32,938 bases of DNA from Hyphomicrobiales bacterium (GTDB taxonomy: Bacteria; Pseudomonadota; Alphaproteobacteria; Rhizobiales; Xanthobacteraceae), in the NCBI GenBank assembly GCA_021732625.1, contig JAKFUP010000039.1, forward strand, positions 1 through 32,938, written 5' to 3'. Positions 1-9,393 of this stretch are shown here, one piece after another. The translations under genes and the position numbers were made by a program. Position 1 is the stretch's first letter. Each line of letters starts with the position of its first letter. The notes below the pieces were generated by a model. It worked only from the letters and a program-made list of their open reading frames with translations, did no database searches and had not been told where the DNA came from.

Positions 1-19
1 GCTCGGCACCGGGGTTCGT

Positions 20-1390
20 ATGGCGCGTGACCAGATCGATATGACGCCGCTCGCGTCGCGTGACGAACTTGTGGAGTGGTTCGAGGCCGGCTCCAAGCCG
101 CGCGCGGATTTCCGCATCGGCACCGAGCACGAGAAGACTCCGTTTACGCTCGAAGGTCACCGGCCCGTGGCCTACGAGGGCGATCGCGGCATTCGCGCGT
201 TGCTCGATGGCATGAAGCTTCTGCTCGGCTGGGAGCCGATCATGGAGCGCGGCAATATCATCGGGCTCTATGATGTGACCGGTGGCGGCGCGATTTCGCT
301 GGAGCCCGGCGGACAGTTCGAACTCTCCGGCGCGCCGGTCGAGACCGTGCATCAGACCTGTTCGGAGCTGATGGCGCATCTGGCGCAGGTGCGGGAGATC
401 GCAACCCCGCTCGGCATCGGATTTCTTGGGCTCGGCATGACGCCGTCATGGCCGCGCTCCGACATTCCGGTGATGCCGAAGGGCCGCTACAAGATCATGA
501 CGAATTACATGCCGAAGGTCGGCCAATACGGCCTCGACATGATGTACCGGACCTGCACGGTGCAGACCAATCTCGACTTCTCGTCCGAAGCCGACATGGT
601 GAAGAAGCTGCGTGTGTCGGTTGCGTTGCAGCCGGTGGCGACTGCGCTGTTCGCCAACTCGCCATTCACCGAGGGCAAGCCGAACGGCTACTTGTCGTTC
701 CGCTCGGAAATCTGGCGCGACACCGACAACAATCGTTCGGGCATGATCCCGTGGGCGTTCGAGGACGGCATGGGCTTCGAGCGCTGGGTCGATTACGCGC
801 TCGATGTGCCGATGTATTTCGTCAAGCGCGGCGAGGACTACATCGACGTCTCCGGTTCGTCGTTCCGAAAGTTTTTTGACGGCACCAACGAGAAGATGCC
901 GGGCGAACGGCCGACGCTGTCGGACTGGGCCAATCATCTCTCGACGATTTTCCCCGAGGTGCGCCTGAAGCGTTATCTCGAAATGCGCGGCGCCGATGGT
1001 GCGCCATGGGGACGCCTGCCGTCGCTGCCGGCGTTCTGGGTCGGGTTGCTCTACGACGACACCAGCCTCGATGCGGCATGGGAACTGGTGAAGGGCTGGA
1101 GTGCGGAAGAACGACAGAAGCTGCGCGATGACGTGACGACGCATGGCTTCAAGGCAAAAATCGGTAATCGCAATTTGCTTGAAGTCGCAAAAGACTGCAT
1201 GGCGCTCGCTCGTGCGGGCCTGCGCCGCCGCAACATGCTCGATCAGTCGGGCAGCGACGAGACACGCTATCTGGGGCCGCTCGATCGCATCGTCGATGCG
1301 GGACGCACACCTGCGGAAGAACTGCTCGCCAAATTCAATGGCGATTGGAACGGCTCGGTCGAGCCGGCTTACAATCAATACGCTTTCTGA
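20..1390 (+). CDS. gshA: Glutamate-cysteine ligase (first step of glutathione synthesis)
   Basis: A cytoplasmic ATP-dependent enzyme that joins L-glutamate and L-cysteine to gamma-glutamylcysteine. The 456 residues match the full length and the N-terminus (MARDQIDMTPL) that I know for alphaproteobacterial GshA of the plant-like class. Visible landmarks are GTEHEK at residues 34-39, the glycine-rich SLEPGGQFELSG at 93-104, and the long GCS2-type core containing YRTCTVQTNLDFSS and RSEIWRDTDNNRSGM. Only 19 bases precede the ATG, so the ribosome site and any upstream operon partner cannot be judged, and the frame is open back to the window edge. A possible intrinsic terminator follows at 1415-1436. 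Identity is secure; the start rests on family knowledge. Confidence 0.95.
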   Translation: MARDQIDMTPLASRDELVEWFEAGSKPRADFRIGTEHEKTPFTLEGHRPVAYEGDRGIRALLDGMKLLLGWEPIMERGNIIGLYDVTGGGAISLEPGGQFELSGAPVETVHQTCSELMAHLAQVREIATPLGIGFLGLGMTPSWPRSDIPVMPKGRYKIMTNYMPKVGQYGLDMMYRTCTVQTNLDFSSEADMVKKLRVSVALQPVATALFANSPFTEGKPNGYLSFRSEIWRDTDNNRSGMIPWAFEDGMGFERWVDYALDVPMYFVKRGEDYIDVSGSSFRKFFDGTNEKMPGERPTLSDWANHLSTIFPEVRLKRYLEMRGADGAPWGRLPSLPAFWVGLLYDDTSLDAAWELVKGWSAEERQKLRDDVTTHGFKAKIGNRNLLEVAKDCMALARAGLRRRNMLDQSGSDETRYLGPLDRIVDAGRTPAEELLAKFNGDWNGSVEPAYNQYAF

Positions 1391-1414
1391 TCGCATTCTC
1401 CGAAATTTGATCGA

Positions 1415-1436
1415 CGCGCCTGCGGCGCGCTCTTTT
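1415..1436 (+). terminator. Possible intrinsic terminator after gshA
   Basis: A six-pair GC stem CGCGCC/GGCGCG with a TGC loop (1415-1429) is followed by CTCTTTT, 25 bases after the gshA stop. The motif CCTGCGGCGC recurs at 1439 and 1457, so part of this may instead be a small local repeat. The remainder of the 216-base gap up to 1606 shows nothing else I can name. Confidence 0.4.
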
Positions 1437-1606
1437 GGCCTGCGGCGCTCTGTGGGCCTGCGGCGCTTGGCCATGGGCTGGCTGACGATCCATTCATCCG
1501 ACGTACATCTGCGGGGCGCTTGAATAGCCCTGTTGGCAGCCCACCGGCAAACCGATGCCGCCAGCCGCAAGAAGCCACTTCAAATCAATAGGTTACATAT
1601 TTTCGC

Positions 1607-2152
1607 ATGCCGAGAGTCAGCTTCATCATTGCTGCGATCTTGGCGGTGCTGTGCGCGGCATGGCCCGGCGTCAGCATTGCGCAAACCGGCTTCGACCGCC
1701 CCGGCAGCGACTATCAGCGCGTGTCGGTTCCCACTGGCGATCCCGCGGCATGCGCGCTGACTTGCGAGCGCGACCGCAAGTGCCGGGCGTGGAGTTTCAA
1801 TTACCCGATCGACAGCGAGCGCGGCGCGGCGTGCTGGCTCAAGAGCGCTGTGCCGGAGCGCGTCGAGAGCAACTGCTGCGTGTCCGGCGTGCGCGGGGCC
1901 GGCGTGCTTGAGACGCGCAACAGCGCTCTTGAGGTTGCAACCGACCGGCTCGGTGGCGACTATCGCAGCGTTGAGGTCGACGCCCATGCGAAGGGTGAGA
2001 CCTGCAAGGCGGTCTGCGAATCCGATGACAAGTGCCGCGCATGGACTTACGCGAGACCCGGATACATCGGAAAAGGCGCGCGGTGTTTCCTGAAGAGCCA
2101 GGTCAAGCCGCCGCGGCGCAAGCCGGGCTTTATTTCGGGCGTCATCAGATAA
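1607..2152 (+). CDS. Secreted protein with two PAN/Apple-type domains
   Basis: A 181-residue exported protein. Residues 1-25 form a signal peptide (basic start, hydrophobic core, cleavage near SIAQ). The mature part is two copies of the same module, about residues 27-100 and 108-181. Each has the pattern DYxxV, then CxxxCExDxKCRAW, then a C-W/F-LKS strand and a terminal SGV turn, which is the cysteine pattern of PAN_4/Apple domains. Such domains bind proteins or carbohydrates; the ligand here is unknown. The first module has an extra CC pair (NCCVSGV) with no counterpart in the second. The ribosome site is weak, so the start is chosen because it gives an intact signal peptide. It appears to stand alone between gshA and the GST gene. 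Confidence 0.75.
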   Translation: MPRVSFIIAAILAVLCAAWPGVSIAQTGFDRPGSDYQRVSVPTGDPAACALTCERDRKCRAWSFNYPIDSERGAACWLKSAVPERVESNCCVSGVRGAGVLETRNSALEVATDRLGGDYRSVEVDAHAKGETCKAVCESDDKCRAWTYARPGYIGKGARCFLKSQVKPPRRKPGFISGVIR

Positions 2153-2323
2153 GTTTGCTGGGATCACGATCCGATCCACACCGTTCTCCCCACACCGCAT
2201 GACGATGCGCGCCGCGCGCACCAAGTGGCAAGCCGCGCGGCCCCGGAAAATATCTTGCAGCCGCCACCAATAGCCGCGACGATTGGCGTTGAAAAAAGCG
2301 TTCAAAGTCTCGGGGGAGCGAAC

Positions 2324-2932
2324 ATGAAACTCTACAACATGAAGGCGGGCATGAACCCGCGCCGCGTCCGCATCTTTCTCGCCGAGAAAGGTGTTTCTCT
2401 ACCGACTGTCGAAATCGACATGGGCAAGGGCGAGAACGCGACGCCGGAGTTTCTGAAAATCAATCCGCTCGGCAAGCTGCCGGTGCTCGAACTTGACGAT
2501 GGCCGCTACCTCACCGAGTCGATCGCGATCTGCCGTTACATTGAGGCGCTGCATCCGGAGCCGAATCTTTTCGGCAAGGATCCGCTGGAGCAGGCATTCG
2601 TCGAAATGTGGGACCGGCGCATGGAGCACGACCTGATGCGGCCGATGGTCGACAACTTCGTTCACTCGTCGCCATTCTGGAAAGGCCGCCGGCCGCAGGT
2701 TGCCGAAGTCGCGCCGATCGCGTGCGAGTCTGCGAATGCGATGATGAAACTGCTCGATGGAGAACTGGCGTCACGCCCATACATCGCGGGTGATCGCTAC
2801 ACGGTTGCCGATATCACCGCGCAGTGCGCGCTGCTGCTCGGCAAGAACACCGGCACGCCGCTGCCTGAAGGCTTGCCGCATCTCGCCGCGTGGTGGGGGC
2901 GGGTCGGCGCGCGGCCGACAGCACGAGCATGA
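2324..2932 (+). CDS. Glutathione S-transferase
   Basis: A cytosolic GST of 202 residues. The thioredoxin-like N-terminal domain (about 1-80) has MKLYNM, the cis-proline segment GKLPVLEL and the glutathione gamma-glutamyl contact LTESIAICRYIE. The alpha-helical C-terminal domain follows, with the N-capping/hydrophobic staple segment YTVADITAQC. The ATG at 2324 is chosen because GGGGGAG lies six bases upstream and homologs begin MKLY; an upstream in-frame ATG at 2225 would add 33 residues of non-homologous sequence. The stop codon lies inside an intergenic palindrome (2925-2973), so the last residues (TARA) are partly set by that repeat. The substrate is unknown. The nearby gshA fits a glutathione theme, but the PAN gene separates them. 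Confidence 0.9.
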   Translation: MKLYNMKAGMNPRRVRIFLAEKGVSLPTVEIDMGKGENATPEFLKINPLGKLPVLELDDGRYLTESIAICRYIEALHPEPNLFGKDPLEQAFVEMWDRRMEHDLMRPMVDNFVHSSPFWKGRRPQVAEVAPIACESANAMMKLLDGELASRPYIAGDRYTVADITAQCALLLGKNTGTPLPEGLPHLAAWWGRVGARPTARA

Positions 2933-2973
2933 TCCCGAAAAGTGGGCACCGGTTTTCGGATCAGATCATGCTC
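2925..2973. repeat. Dispersed intergenic palindrome between GST and tldD
   Basis: A near-perfect inverted repeat: GAGCATGATC (2925-2934) pairs with GATCATGCTC (2964-2973), and inside it CCGAAAA (2935-2941) pairs with TTTTCGG (2953-2959) around a GTGGGCACCGG loop. A partial second copy (ACATGATCCCGAAAA) follows at 2981-2995. I recall this as a frequent intergenic element in Bradyrhizobium-type genomes. It lies between two convergent genes and supplies the GST stop codon. Confidence 0.75.
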
Positions 2974-2998
2974 GAAGAAAACATGATCCCGAAAAACG

Positions 2999-4429
2999 CT
3001 AGCCCGTGCCGCCGACGGTGATCTGATCCATGCGTAAGGTCGGCTGGCCGACGCCGACCGGAACGCCCTGACCGTTCTTGCCGCAGGTGCCGATTCCGGC
3101 ATCGAGTTCGAGATCGTTGCCGACCATCGAGATGCGATGCAGATCGGTCGGGCCGTTGCCGATCAGCATGACGCCCTTCAGCGGCGCCCCGACTTTGCCA
3201 TCGGTGATTTTGTACGCTTCCGTGCACTGGAACACATACTTGCCGGACGTGATATCGACCTGTCCGCCGCCGAAATTCGCAGCGAAGATTCCGTTTTTCA
3301 CCGACGCCAGAATTTCCGCAGGCTCGCGATCGCCGGCCAGCATGTAGGTGTTGGTCATGCGCGGCATCGGCACATGCGCATAAGATTCACGCCGCCCGTT
3401 GCCGGTCGGCTTCATGTTCATCAGCCGTGCGTTCTGCCGGTCCTGCATGTAGCCGACGAGAATGCCGTCCTCGATCAGCATGGTGCGATTGGTCGGCGTG
3501 CCTTCGTCGTCGATCGACAGCGATCCGCGCCGCGATGAAATCGTGCCGTCATCGACCACTGTGACGCCCTTTGCCGCAACCTGCTTGCCCATCAGGCCCG
3601 CAAACGCCGAGGTCTGCTTGCGATTGAAATCGCCCTCGAGGCCGTGGCCGACCGCTTCGTGCAGCATCACGCCGGGCCAGCCGGGGCCGAGCACAACGTC
3701 CATTTCGCCCGCAGGTGCAGGCACCGATTCCAGATTGATCATGGCTTGGCGGATTGCGCCGTCGGCGGCATTGCGCCACGCTTTTGTCTCGATGAAACGG
3801 GCATAACCTTCACGTCCGCCATAACCGTGGCTGCCGGTTTCCTGCCGGTCGCCCTGACCTGCGACAACCGACACGTTGATGCGCACCAATGGGCGGATGT
3901 CGCGATAGCTCTCGCCATCGGGGCGAAGAATTTCAACCACTTGCCATGTTGCGCCGAGCGAGACCGAAACCTGCCGCACGCGCGGGTCCTTGTCGCGCAC
4001 ATAGGCGTCGATCTCGGCGAGCAGCTTCACTTTGGCCTCAAACGCAACGCCATCGAGCGGATTGTCGTCGCTATAGAGTTTGACATTGGTGTGGCTCGGC
4101 GCCGCCGCCAACGTGCCGCTGTGACCGCCGCGCACGGCGCTCACAGAATCCGCGGCGCGGATCAGCGCGGGCAGCGACACGTCGGATGAATGGGCATAAC
4201 CGACCGCATCGTCCTTCACGGCCCGCAGTCCAAAGCCCTGCGCGGTGTCGTAGGTCGCCTGCTTGAGACGGCCGTTGTCGAACATCAGCCCTTCGGATTG
4301 GCGATATTCGAGAAACAGCTCGCCATCGTCTGCTCCGGCAAGGCCGCGGGCGATTTCTTTCTTGGCGGCATCGCGGTCGAGACCGGCGCGATCGAGCAGG
4401 GAGGTGGTTGAGATGGATGGAGCGGTCAT
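2999..4429 (-). CDS. tldD: TldD metalloprotease (TldD/PmbA family)
   Basis: A cytoplasmic zinc peptidase of 476 residues. With PmbA (TldE) it forms the heterodimer that degrades unfolded peptides and matures some modified peptides. The catalytic HEAVGH motif is at residues 257-262, and the third zinc ligand is the Cys in the C-terminal GIGTCGKNGQGVPVGVGQP segment (about C449). Length is normal for TldD. The frame is open 34 codons further up to 4531, but that stretch is translated from the 88-bp repeat (MAGTSPAMT), so the ATG at 4429 is preferred although its ribosome site is weak. No pmbA is in this window. It faces the GST gene across a palindrome. Confidence 0.93.
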   Translation of the reverse strand: MTAPSISTTSLLDRAGLDRDAAKKEIARGLAGADDGELFLEYRQSEGLMFDNGRLKQATYDTAQGFGLRAVKDDAVGYAHSSDVSLPALIRAADSVSAVRGGHSGTLAAAPSHTNVKLYSDDNPLDGVAFEAKVKLLAEIDAYVRDKDPRVRQVSVSLGATWQVVEILRPDGESYRDIRPLVRINVSVVAGQGDRQETGSHGYGGREGYARFIETKAWRNAADGAIRQAMINLESVPAPAGEMDVVLGPGWPGVMLHEAVGHGLEGDFNRKQTSAFAGLMGKQVAAKGVTVVDDGTISSRRGSLSIDDEGTPTNRTMLIEDGILVGYMQDRQNARLMNMKPTGNGRRESYAHVPMPRMTNTYMLAGDREPAEILASVKNGIFAANFGGGQVDITSGKYVFQCTEAYKITDGKVGAPLKGVMLIGNGPTDLHRISMVGNDLELDAGIGTCGKNGQGVPVGVGQPTLRMDQITVGGTG

Positions 4430-4505
4430 AGTCGGGGTTCCGGGAGGAAGGGACGTGAAATAGCTTTGCCTAAGATAGGAATGCTCACGACAAAGAGCCA
4501 GCGCT

Positions 4506-4593
4506 GTCATGGCCGGGCTCGTCCCGGCCATCCACGTCTTTCTTGAGGACTTTCAGCCAAGACGTGGATGCCCGCGACAAGCGCGGGCATGAC
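4506..4593. repeat. 88-bp composite palindrome, copy A
   Basis: The left hairpin is ATGGCCGGG/CCCGGCCAT, the right hairpin is ATGCCCGCG/CGCGGGCAT, and the outer arms of the centre (CCACGTCTT and AAGACGTGG) also pair, enclosing a variable core. Copies of exactly the same length occur at 8144-8231 and 11134-11221. This one begins 11 bases downstream of the ialB-like stop codon on the minus strand. Confidence 0.85.
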
Positions 4594-4604
4594 GGCAAAG
4601 TGCG

Positions 4605-5153
4605 TCACGGCAGCTTGTCGTAGCCTTCGCCGATGCCCTTGAGGCTCAGCGGAAAGCCGATGCCTTCTTCCGGCGTCTCGAAAATGATGAAGGTCGCGGT
4701 GCGCGCGGTGCGCAGCTTGGCGAGCAGATCGTCGTCCATCACAACCTCGGCGACGCAGCCGTTGGGCAGGCAACGGACGAAACCGGCGCGGCCGACGTCG
4801 TTGTTGTCCAGTTTCAGGCCCAAGCCGGACGGCAACAGCACGCCGAGCGGCGCAACCACGCGCATCAGCTTGCTCTTTTGGTCGGCGGTTTTCAGCACGA
4901 TGACGGTCAGACCGGCATTGGAGCGATCCTCGGCCACCACGCTCTGGATCAGGGCGCATTGCTCGCCCTGCGCGCCAGGCGGGGTGTCGCAGCGGATCTG
5001 CCAGTCGCCATGGACAGAGCGGACGGCGCCCTGGGCCGATGCCGGAATAGCCGAACCGAAGCTGGCGCCGGCCATAAGTGCTGCCAACGTCAGCCATCTG
5101 GTGGCCAAGGGTCTGGCAAGGTGTCCGAAGCTTGGGTGGGGCATGCGGCCCAT
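4605..5153 (-). CDS. Invasion-associated locus B (IalB) family protein
   Basis: An exported protein of about 182 residues. A basic start and hydrophobic stretch (RWLTLAALMAGASFGSA) end at a likely cleavage after PASAQ. The mature part has the IalB pattern: HGDWQIRCDTPPG, a second Cys in EQCALIQSV, a pair in FVRCLPNGCVAEV, and the closing FSLKG-like segment (FPLSLKGIGEGYDKL). Named from Bartonella, this family is widespread in free-living Rhizobiales, and its role there is unclear. The frame is open to 5591, but that stretch has no homology. ATG codons at 5162, 5153 and 5144 are possible; AAGGA lies 10 bases before the 5153 ATG, which I chose. It is divergent from the cox cluster. Confidence 0.8.
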   Translation of the reverse strand: MGRMPHPSFGHLARPLATRWLTLAALMAGASFGSAIPASAQGAVRSVHGDWQIRCDTPPGAQGEQCALIQSVVAEDRSNAGLTVIVLKTADQKSKLMRVVAPLGVLLPSGLGLKLDNNDVGRAGFVRCLPNGCVAEVVMDDDLLAKLRTARTATFIIFETPEEGIGFPLSLKGIGEGYDKLP

Positions 5154-5584
5154 CAGGATCATGTCCTTGGCTATCCGAAACACGATTGATACCGCAATGA
5201 CGGCGTCTTGAGGGCGCAGCCTGAACCCGGCCAGATCGCCGAAACGTAACCGAATCGGGTTCCGGGAGTGTGTCTCGTCTGTGCGTACATCGGGCGTGGA
5301 GGGTGTCAAGCATTTGTCGGGCCACAAATGCTCGGCATGATGGATTCGATGCGGAATTTCAGGCGCTTCCCGGCTGTGCACAGGGTCTGTGTCACATCTG
5401 GCCTGCCCCCCGATCAGGTGCATTGCGGTAGGCTTGGAATTATGGTTTGAGAGGCTGGAATTTCGACGCTTTCTAGGCTGCCAGCGAGCGCCGGGCCGAT
5501 GGCCCAAAACCGCAAGCCGTGGCGGCGGAAAAGCGATGTCGGACCGATGGATGTCGAACCGAAGACGGCGGGAGTAAAAGCGGC
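5154..5584. other. Divergent promoter region between ialB-like gene and coxB
   Basis: 431 bases without a gene. It must carry promoters for both directions, but I find no convincing -35/-10 pair. The one clear structure is an inverted repeat GCATTTGT/ACAAATGC at 5310-5331 with a six-base loop. The frames open through it read as non-homologous sequence. Confidence 0.6.
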
Positions 5585-6439
5585 ATGACAAGGTGGATGG
5601 GCCAGGGGATGAGCCAAGCGAGCCGCGGGTTGCTGGGTTTCGCAGCAGCGATGGTCGTGTTGCTGGCGGCGGGCGCTGCGTTCGCCGGACTGGGCCAGCC
5701 TTCGCCGTGGGAATACAAGCTTCAGGAATCGGCTTCGCCGGTGATGGACAACATCATCTGGTTCCATGAACTGCTGTTCTGGATAATCACCGTCATTACC
5801 GTGTTTGTGCTGGGGCTGCTGATCGTCGTCGCTGTCAAATTCAACGCCAAGGCCAATCCGGTCCCCTCGAAAACCACTCACAACACGCTGATCGAGGTGA
5901 TCTGGACCGTCGCACCGGTCGTCATCCTGATGGCGATCGCGATTCCGTCGTTCAAACTGCTGTTCCAGCAGCTCGACGTGCCAAAGGCAGACATCACCAT
6001 CAAGGCGACCGGCAAGCAGTGGTACTGGACCTATACCTATCCCGACAACGGCAAGTTCGAGTTCGATTCGCTTCTGGTTGCCGACAAGCCGCCGCGCCTG
6101 CTTGGCGTCGATAACGAGATGGTCGTGCCGGTGAACAAGATCATCCGGGTGCAAACCACCGCCGCCGACGTGATCCACGCCTTCGCGGTGCCTTCGTTCG
6201 GAATCAAAATCGATGCGGTCCCCGGCCGTCTCAACGAGACCTGGTTCAAGGCAACCAAGGAAGGCATGTTCTACGGCCAGTGCTCTGAACTGTGCGGCAA
6301 GGATCATGCGTACATGCCGATCGCGGTGCGCGTCGTGAGCGAGCAGGCCTTCGCGGCCTGGGTTGAAGAAGCCAAGAAGAAATTCGCGTCAGTGCCCGGG
6401 AACAGTTCATATGCATCGGCGGGCGCGGCCGCGCGCTAG
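5585..6439 (+). CDS. coxB: Cytochrome c oxidase subunit II (aa3 type)
   Basis: An inner-membrane subunit that receives electrons from cytochrome c at the CuA centre and passes them to subunit I. The 284 residues show a signal-like helix (about 14-35, ending in AAFAG), two membrane helices (about 62-85 and 102-122) and a periplasmic cupredoxin domain. The electron-entry aromatic motif WYWTYTYP is at 146-153. The CuA ligands are H198, C233, E235, C237, H241 and M244 (CSELCGKDHAYM), all present. The frame opens at 5519, but GGGAG ten bases before the ATG at 5585 supports the later start; ATG at 5597 or 5609 is also possible. There is no C-terminal haem c domain. It is the first gene of the oxidase cluster. 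Confidence 0.95.
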   Translation: MTRWMGQGMSQASRGLLGFAAAMVVLLAAGAAFAGLGQPSPWEYKLQESASPVMDNIIWFHELLFWIITVITVFVLGLLIVVAVKFNAKANPVPSKTTHNTLIEVIWTVAPVVILMAIAIPSFKLLFQQLDVPKADITIKATGKQWYWTYTYPDNGKFEFDSLLVADKPPRLLGVDNEMVVPVNKIIRVQTTAADVIHAFAVPSFGIKIDAVPGRLNETWFKATKEGMFYGQCSELCGKDHAYMPIAVRVVSEQAFAAWVEEAKKKFASVPGNSSYASAGAAAR

Positions 6440-6467
6440 GCAAATTGTGCAGCAGATCAAGGTGTGA

Positions 6468-8135
<1,668 letters not shown>

Positions 8136-8143
8136 GTAACTCA

Positions 8144-8231
8144 GTCATGGCCGGGCTTGTCCCGGCCATCCACGTCTTTCCTTGGTGTGCCCAGTGAAGA
8201 CGTGGATGCCCGGCACAGGGCCGGGCATGAC
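8144..8231. repeat. 88-bp composite palindrome, copy B (coxA-ctaB gap)
   Basis: Same architecture and length as the copy at 4506: left hairpin ATGGCCGGG/CCCGGCCAT, right hairpin ATGCCCGGC/GCCGGGCAT, and CCACGTCTT/AAGACGTGG joining the centre. The right stem differs from copy A by paired changes that keep it complementary, which suggests selection for structure. It fills most of the coxA-ctaB gap inside the presumed transcript. Confidence 0.85.
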
Positions 8232-8259
8232 GAAGACCAACGATCGTTAGGATCAAATC

Positions 8260-9198
8260 GTGTCTATCGCCGACCAGCATATCGACCTCGCCCAGCCGCA
8301 CATCTCCGAGGCAGGTGTAGGCGATTTCATTGAGCTGATGAAGCCGCGCGTGATGTCGCTGGTGATCTTCACCGCGCTGGTCGGCCTCGTGATAGCGCCG
8401 GGTCATGTTCATCCGGTGCTCGCGGTCACCTCGCTGGTCTGTATCGCAGTCGGCGCGGGCGCGTCGGGCGCGCTCAACATGTGGTACGATCGCGACATCG
8501 ACGCGCTGATGGGCCGCACCGTGAAACGGCCGATCCCGCAGGGCCGCGTCAGCGCGCCTGAAGCGCTGGCCTTCGGCGTGATCCTGTCGTTCTTCTCGGT
8601 GATGACGCTTGGCATTCTGGTCAACTGGCTGGCCGGAGCGCTGCTCGCCTTCACGATCTTCTTCTATATCGCGATCTATTCAGCGTGGCTGAAGCGCTCG
8701 ACGGCGCAGAATATTGTCATCGGCGGCGCTGCCGGTGCCTTGCCGCCGGTGGTGGCATGGGCGGCGGCGACCGGATCGCTGTCGGTCGAGCCGATCCTGC
8801 TGTTTGCGATCATCTTCTTCTGGACGCCGCCGCACTTCTGGGCGCTGGCGCTGTTTCGTTCGGACGATTATGCGCGCGCCGGTGTGCCGATGCTGCCGGT
8901 GGTGGCTGGTCCCGATGCGACGCGGTTGCAGATCCTGCTCTACACGATTGTTCTGGTCGCGGTCGCTTTGGCGCCGTGGCCGCTCGGCTATTTCAGCGCA
9001 ATTTATGGCGTCGTGTCGCTTATCCTCGGCGGCTGGATGTTCGCGCTATCCGTCAACGTCTATCGCCATCGCACCGGGCCGGAAGCGCTGCGCGCCGCGC
9101 GGCGGCTGTTCGCGTTCTCGATCCTCTATCTGTTCGCGCTGTTTGCAACGCTTCTGGTAGAGGCGATCGTGCATTCAGCAATTCGGTTTTTCGGGTAA
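8260..9198 (+). CDS. ctaB: Protohaem IX farnesyltransferase (haem O synthase)
   Basis: A UbiA-superfamily membrane prenyltransferase that adds farnesyl to haem b, giving haem O, the precursor of the haem a used by CoxA. The 312 residues contain the allylic-diphosphate/Mg motif [19 protein letters not shown] (about residues 81-99) and the second conserved region [15 protein letters not shown] (about 205-219), with about nine membrane helices. The start codon is GTG at 8260, supported by AGGA eight bases upstream; no better start exists. It follows coxA across the 88-bp repeat and is followed 15 bases later by the small membrane-protein gene. Confidence 0.95.
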   Translation: MSIADQHIDLAQPHISEAGVGDFIELMKPRVMSLVIFTALVGLVIAPGHVHPVLAVTSLVCIAVGAGASGALNMWYDRDIDALMGRTVKRPIPQGRVSAPEALAFGVILSFFSVMTLGILVNWLAGALLAFTIFFYIAIYSAWLKRSTAQNIVIGGAAGALPPVVAWAAATGSLSVEPILLFAIIFFWTPPHFWALALFRSDDYARAGVPMLPVVAGPDATRLQILLYTIVLVAVALAPWPLGYFSAIYGVVSLILGGWMFALSVNVYRHRTGPEALRAARRLFAFSILYLFALFATLLVEAIVHSAIRFFG

Positions 9199-9213
9199 GG
9201 GGCGTCGTCAGGA

Positions 9214-9393
9214 ATGGATGGCATCCGCATGGATCAGAACGACCAGCCAGCGGGGATTGTGCTCACCGAGGAGCAGAAGCGCCGCCGCCGTGAGCGCTCG
9301 ATTGCGATTGCATGGGCGCTTGGTATTCTTGTCGTGCTGTTTTTTGCCGTCACCATGGTGAAGGGACCTGCGGTCCTGATGCGCCCGATATGA
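9214..9393 (+). CDS. Small single-helix membrane protein of the cox cluster (CtaF/CoxF-like)
   Basis: A 59-residue protein: a short acidic/polar N-terminus, a basic patch ([11 protein letters not shown]), one membrane helix (about residues 30-50, [20 protein letters not shown]) and the tail [10 protein letters not shown]. Small proteins of this kind sit between ctaB and ctaG in related Rhizobiales and are sometimes labelled CtaF or CoxF; a role in oxidase assembly is inferred from position only. Its stop overlaps the ctaG start (ATGA at 9390-9393), implying translational coupling. An ATG at 9229, also in frame, could be the true start (54 residues). Confidence 0.75.
   Translation: MDGIRMDQNDQPAGIVLTEEQKRRRRERSIAIAWALGILVVLFFAVTMVKGPAVLMRPI

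Noticed and set aside
446-1570. A 374-codon minus-strand frame across gshA
   Set aside because: It is an antisense shadow of a clear GshA gene in high-GC DNA, with His/Arg-rich composition and no recognisable domain.
2225-2323. An upstream ATG start for the GST
   Set aside because: The added sequence does not resemble the GST fold, while the ATG at 2324 has a strong Shine-Dalgarno sequence and the expected MKLY start.
4430-4531. A 34-codon N-terminal extension of TldD
   Set aside because: Its first part is translated from the 88-bp repeat (MAGTSPAMT), and the TldD family begins near the ATG at 4429.
5154-5591. A long N-terminal extension of the IalB-family protein
   Set aside because: The extra 140 or so residues have no protein-like features and would place the signal peptide in the middle of the protein.
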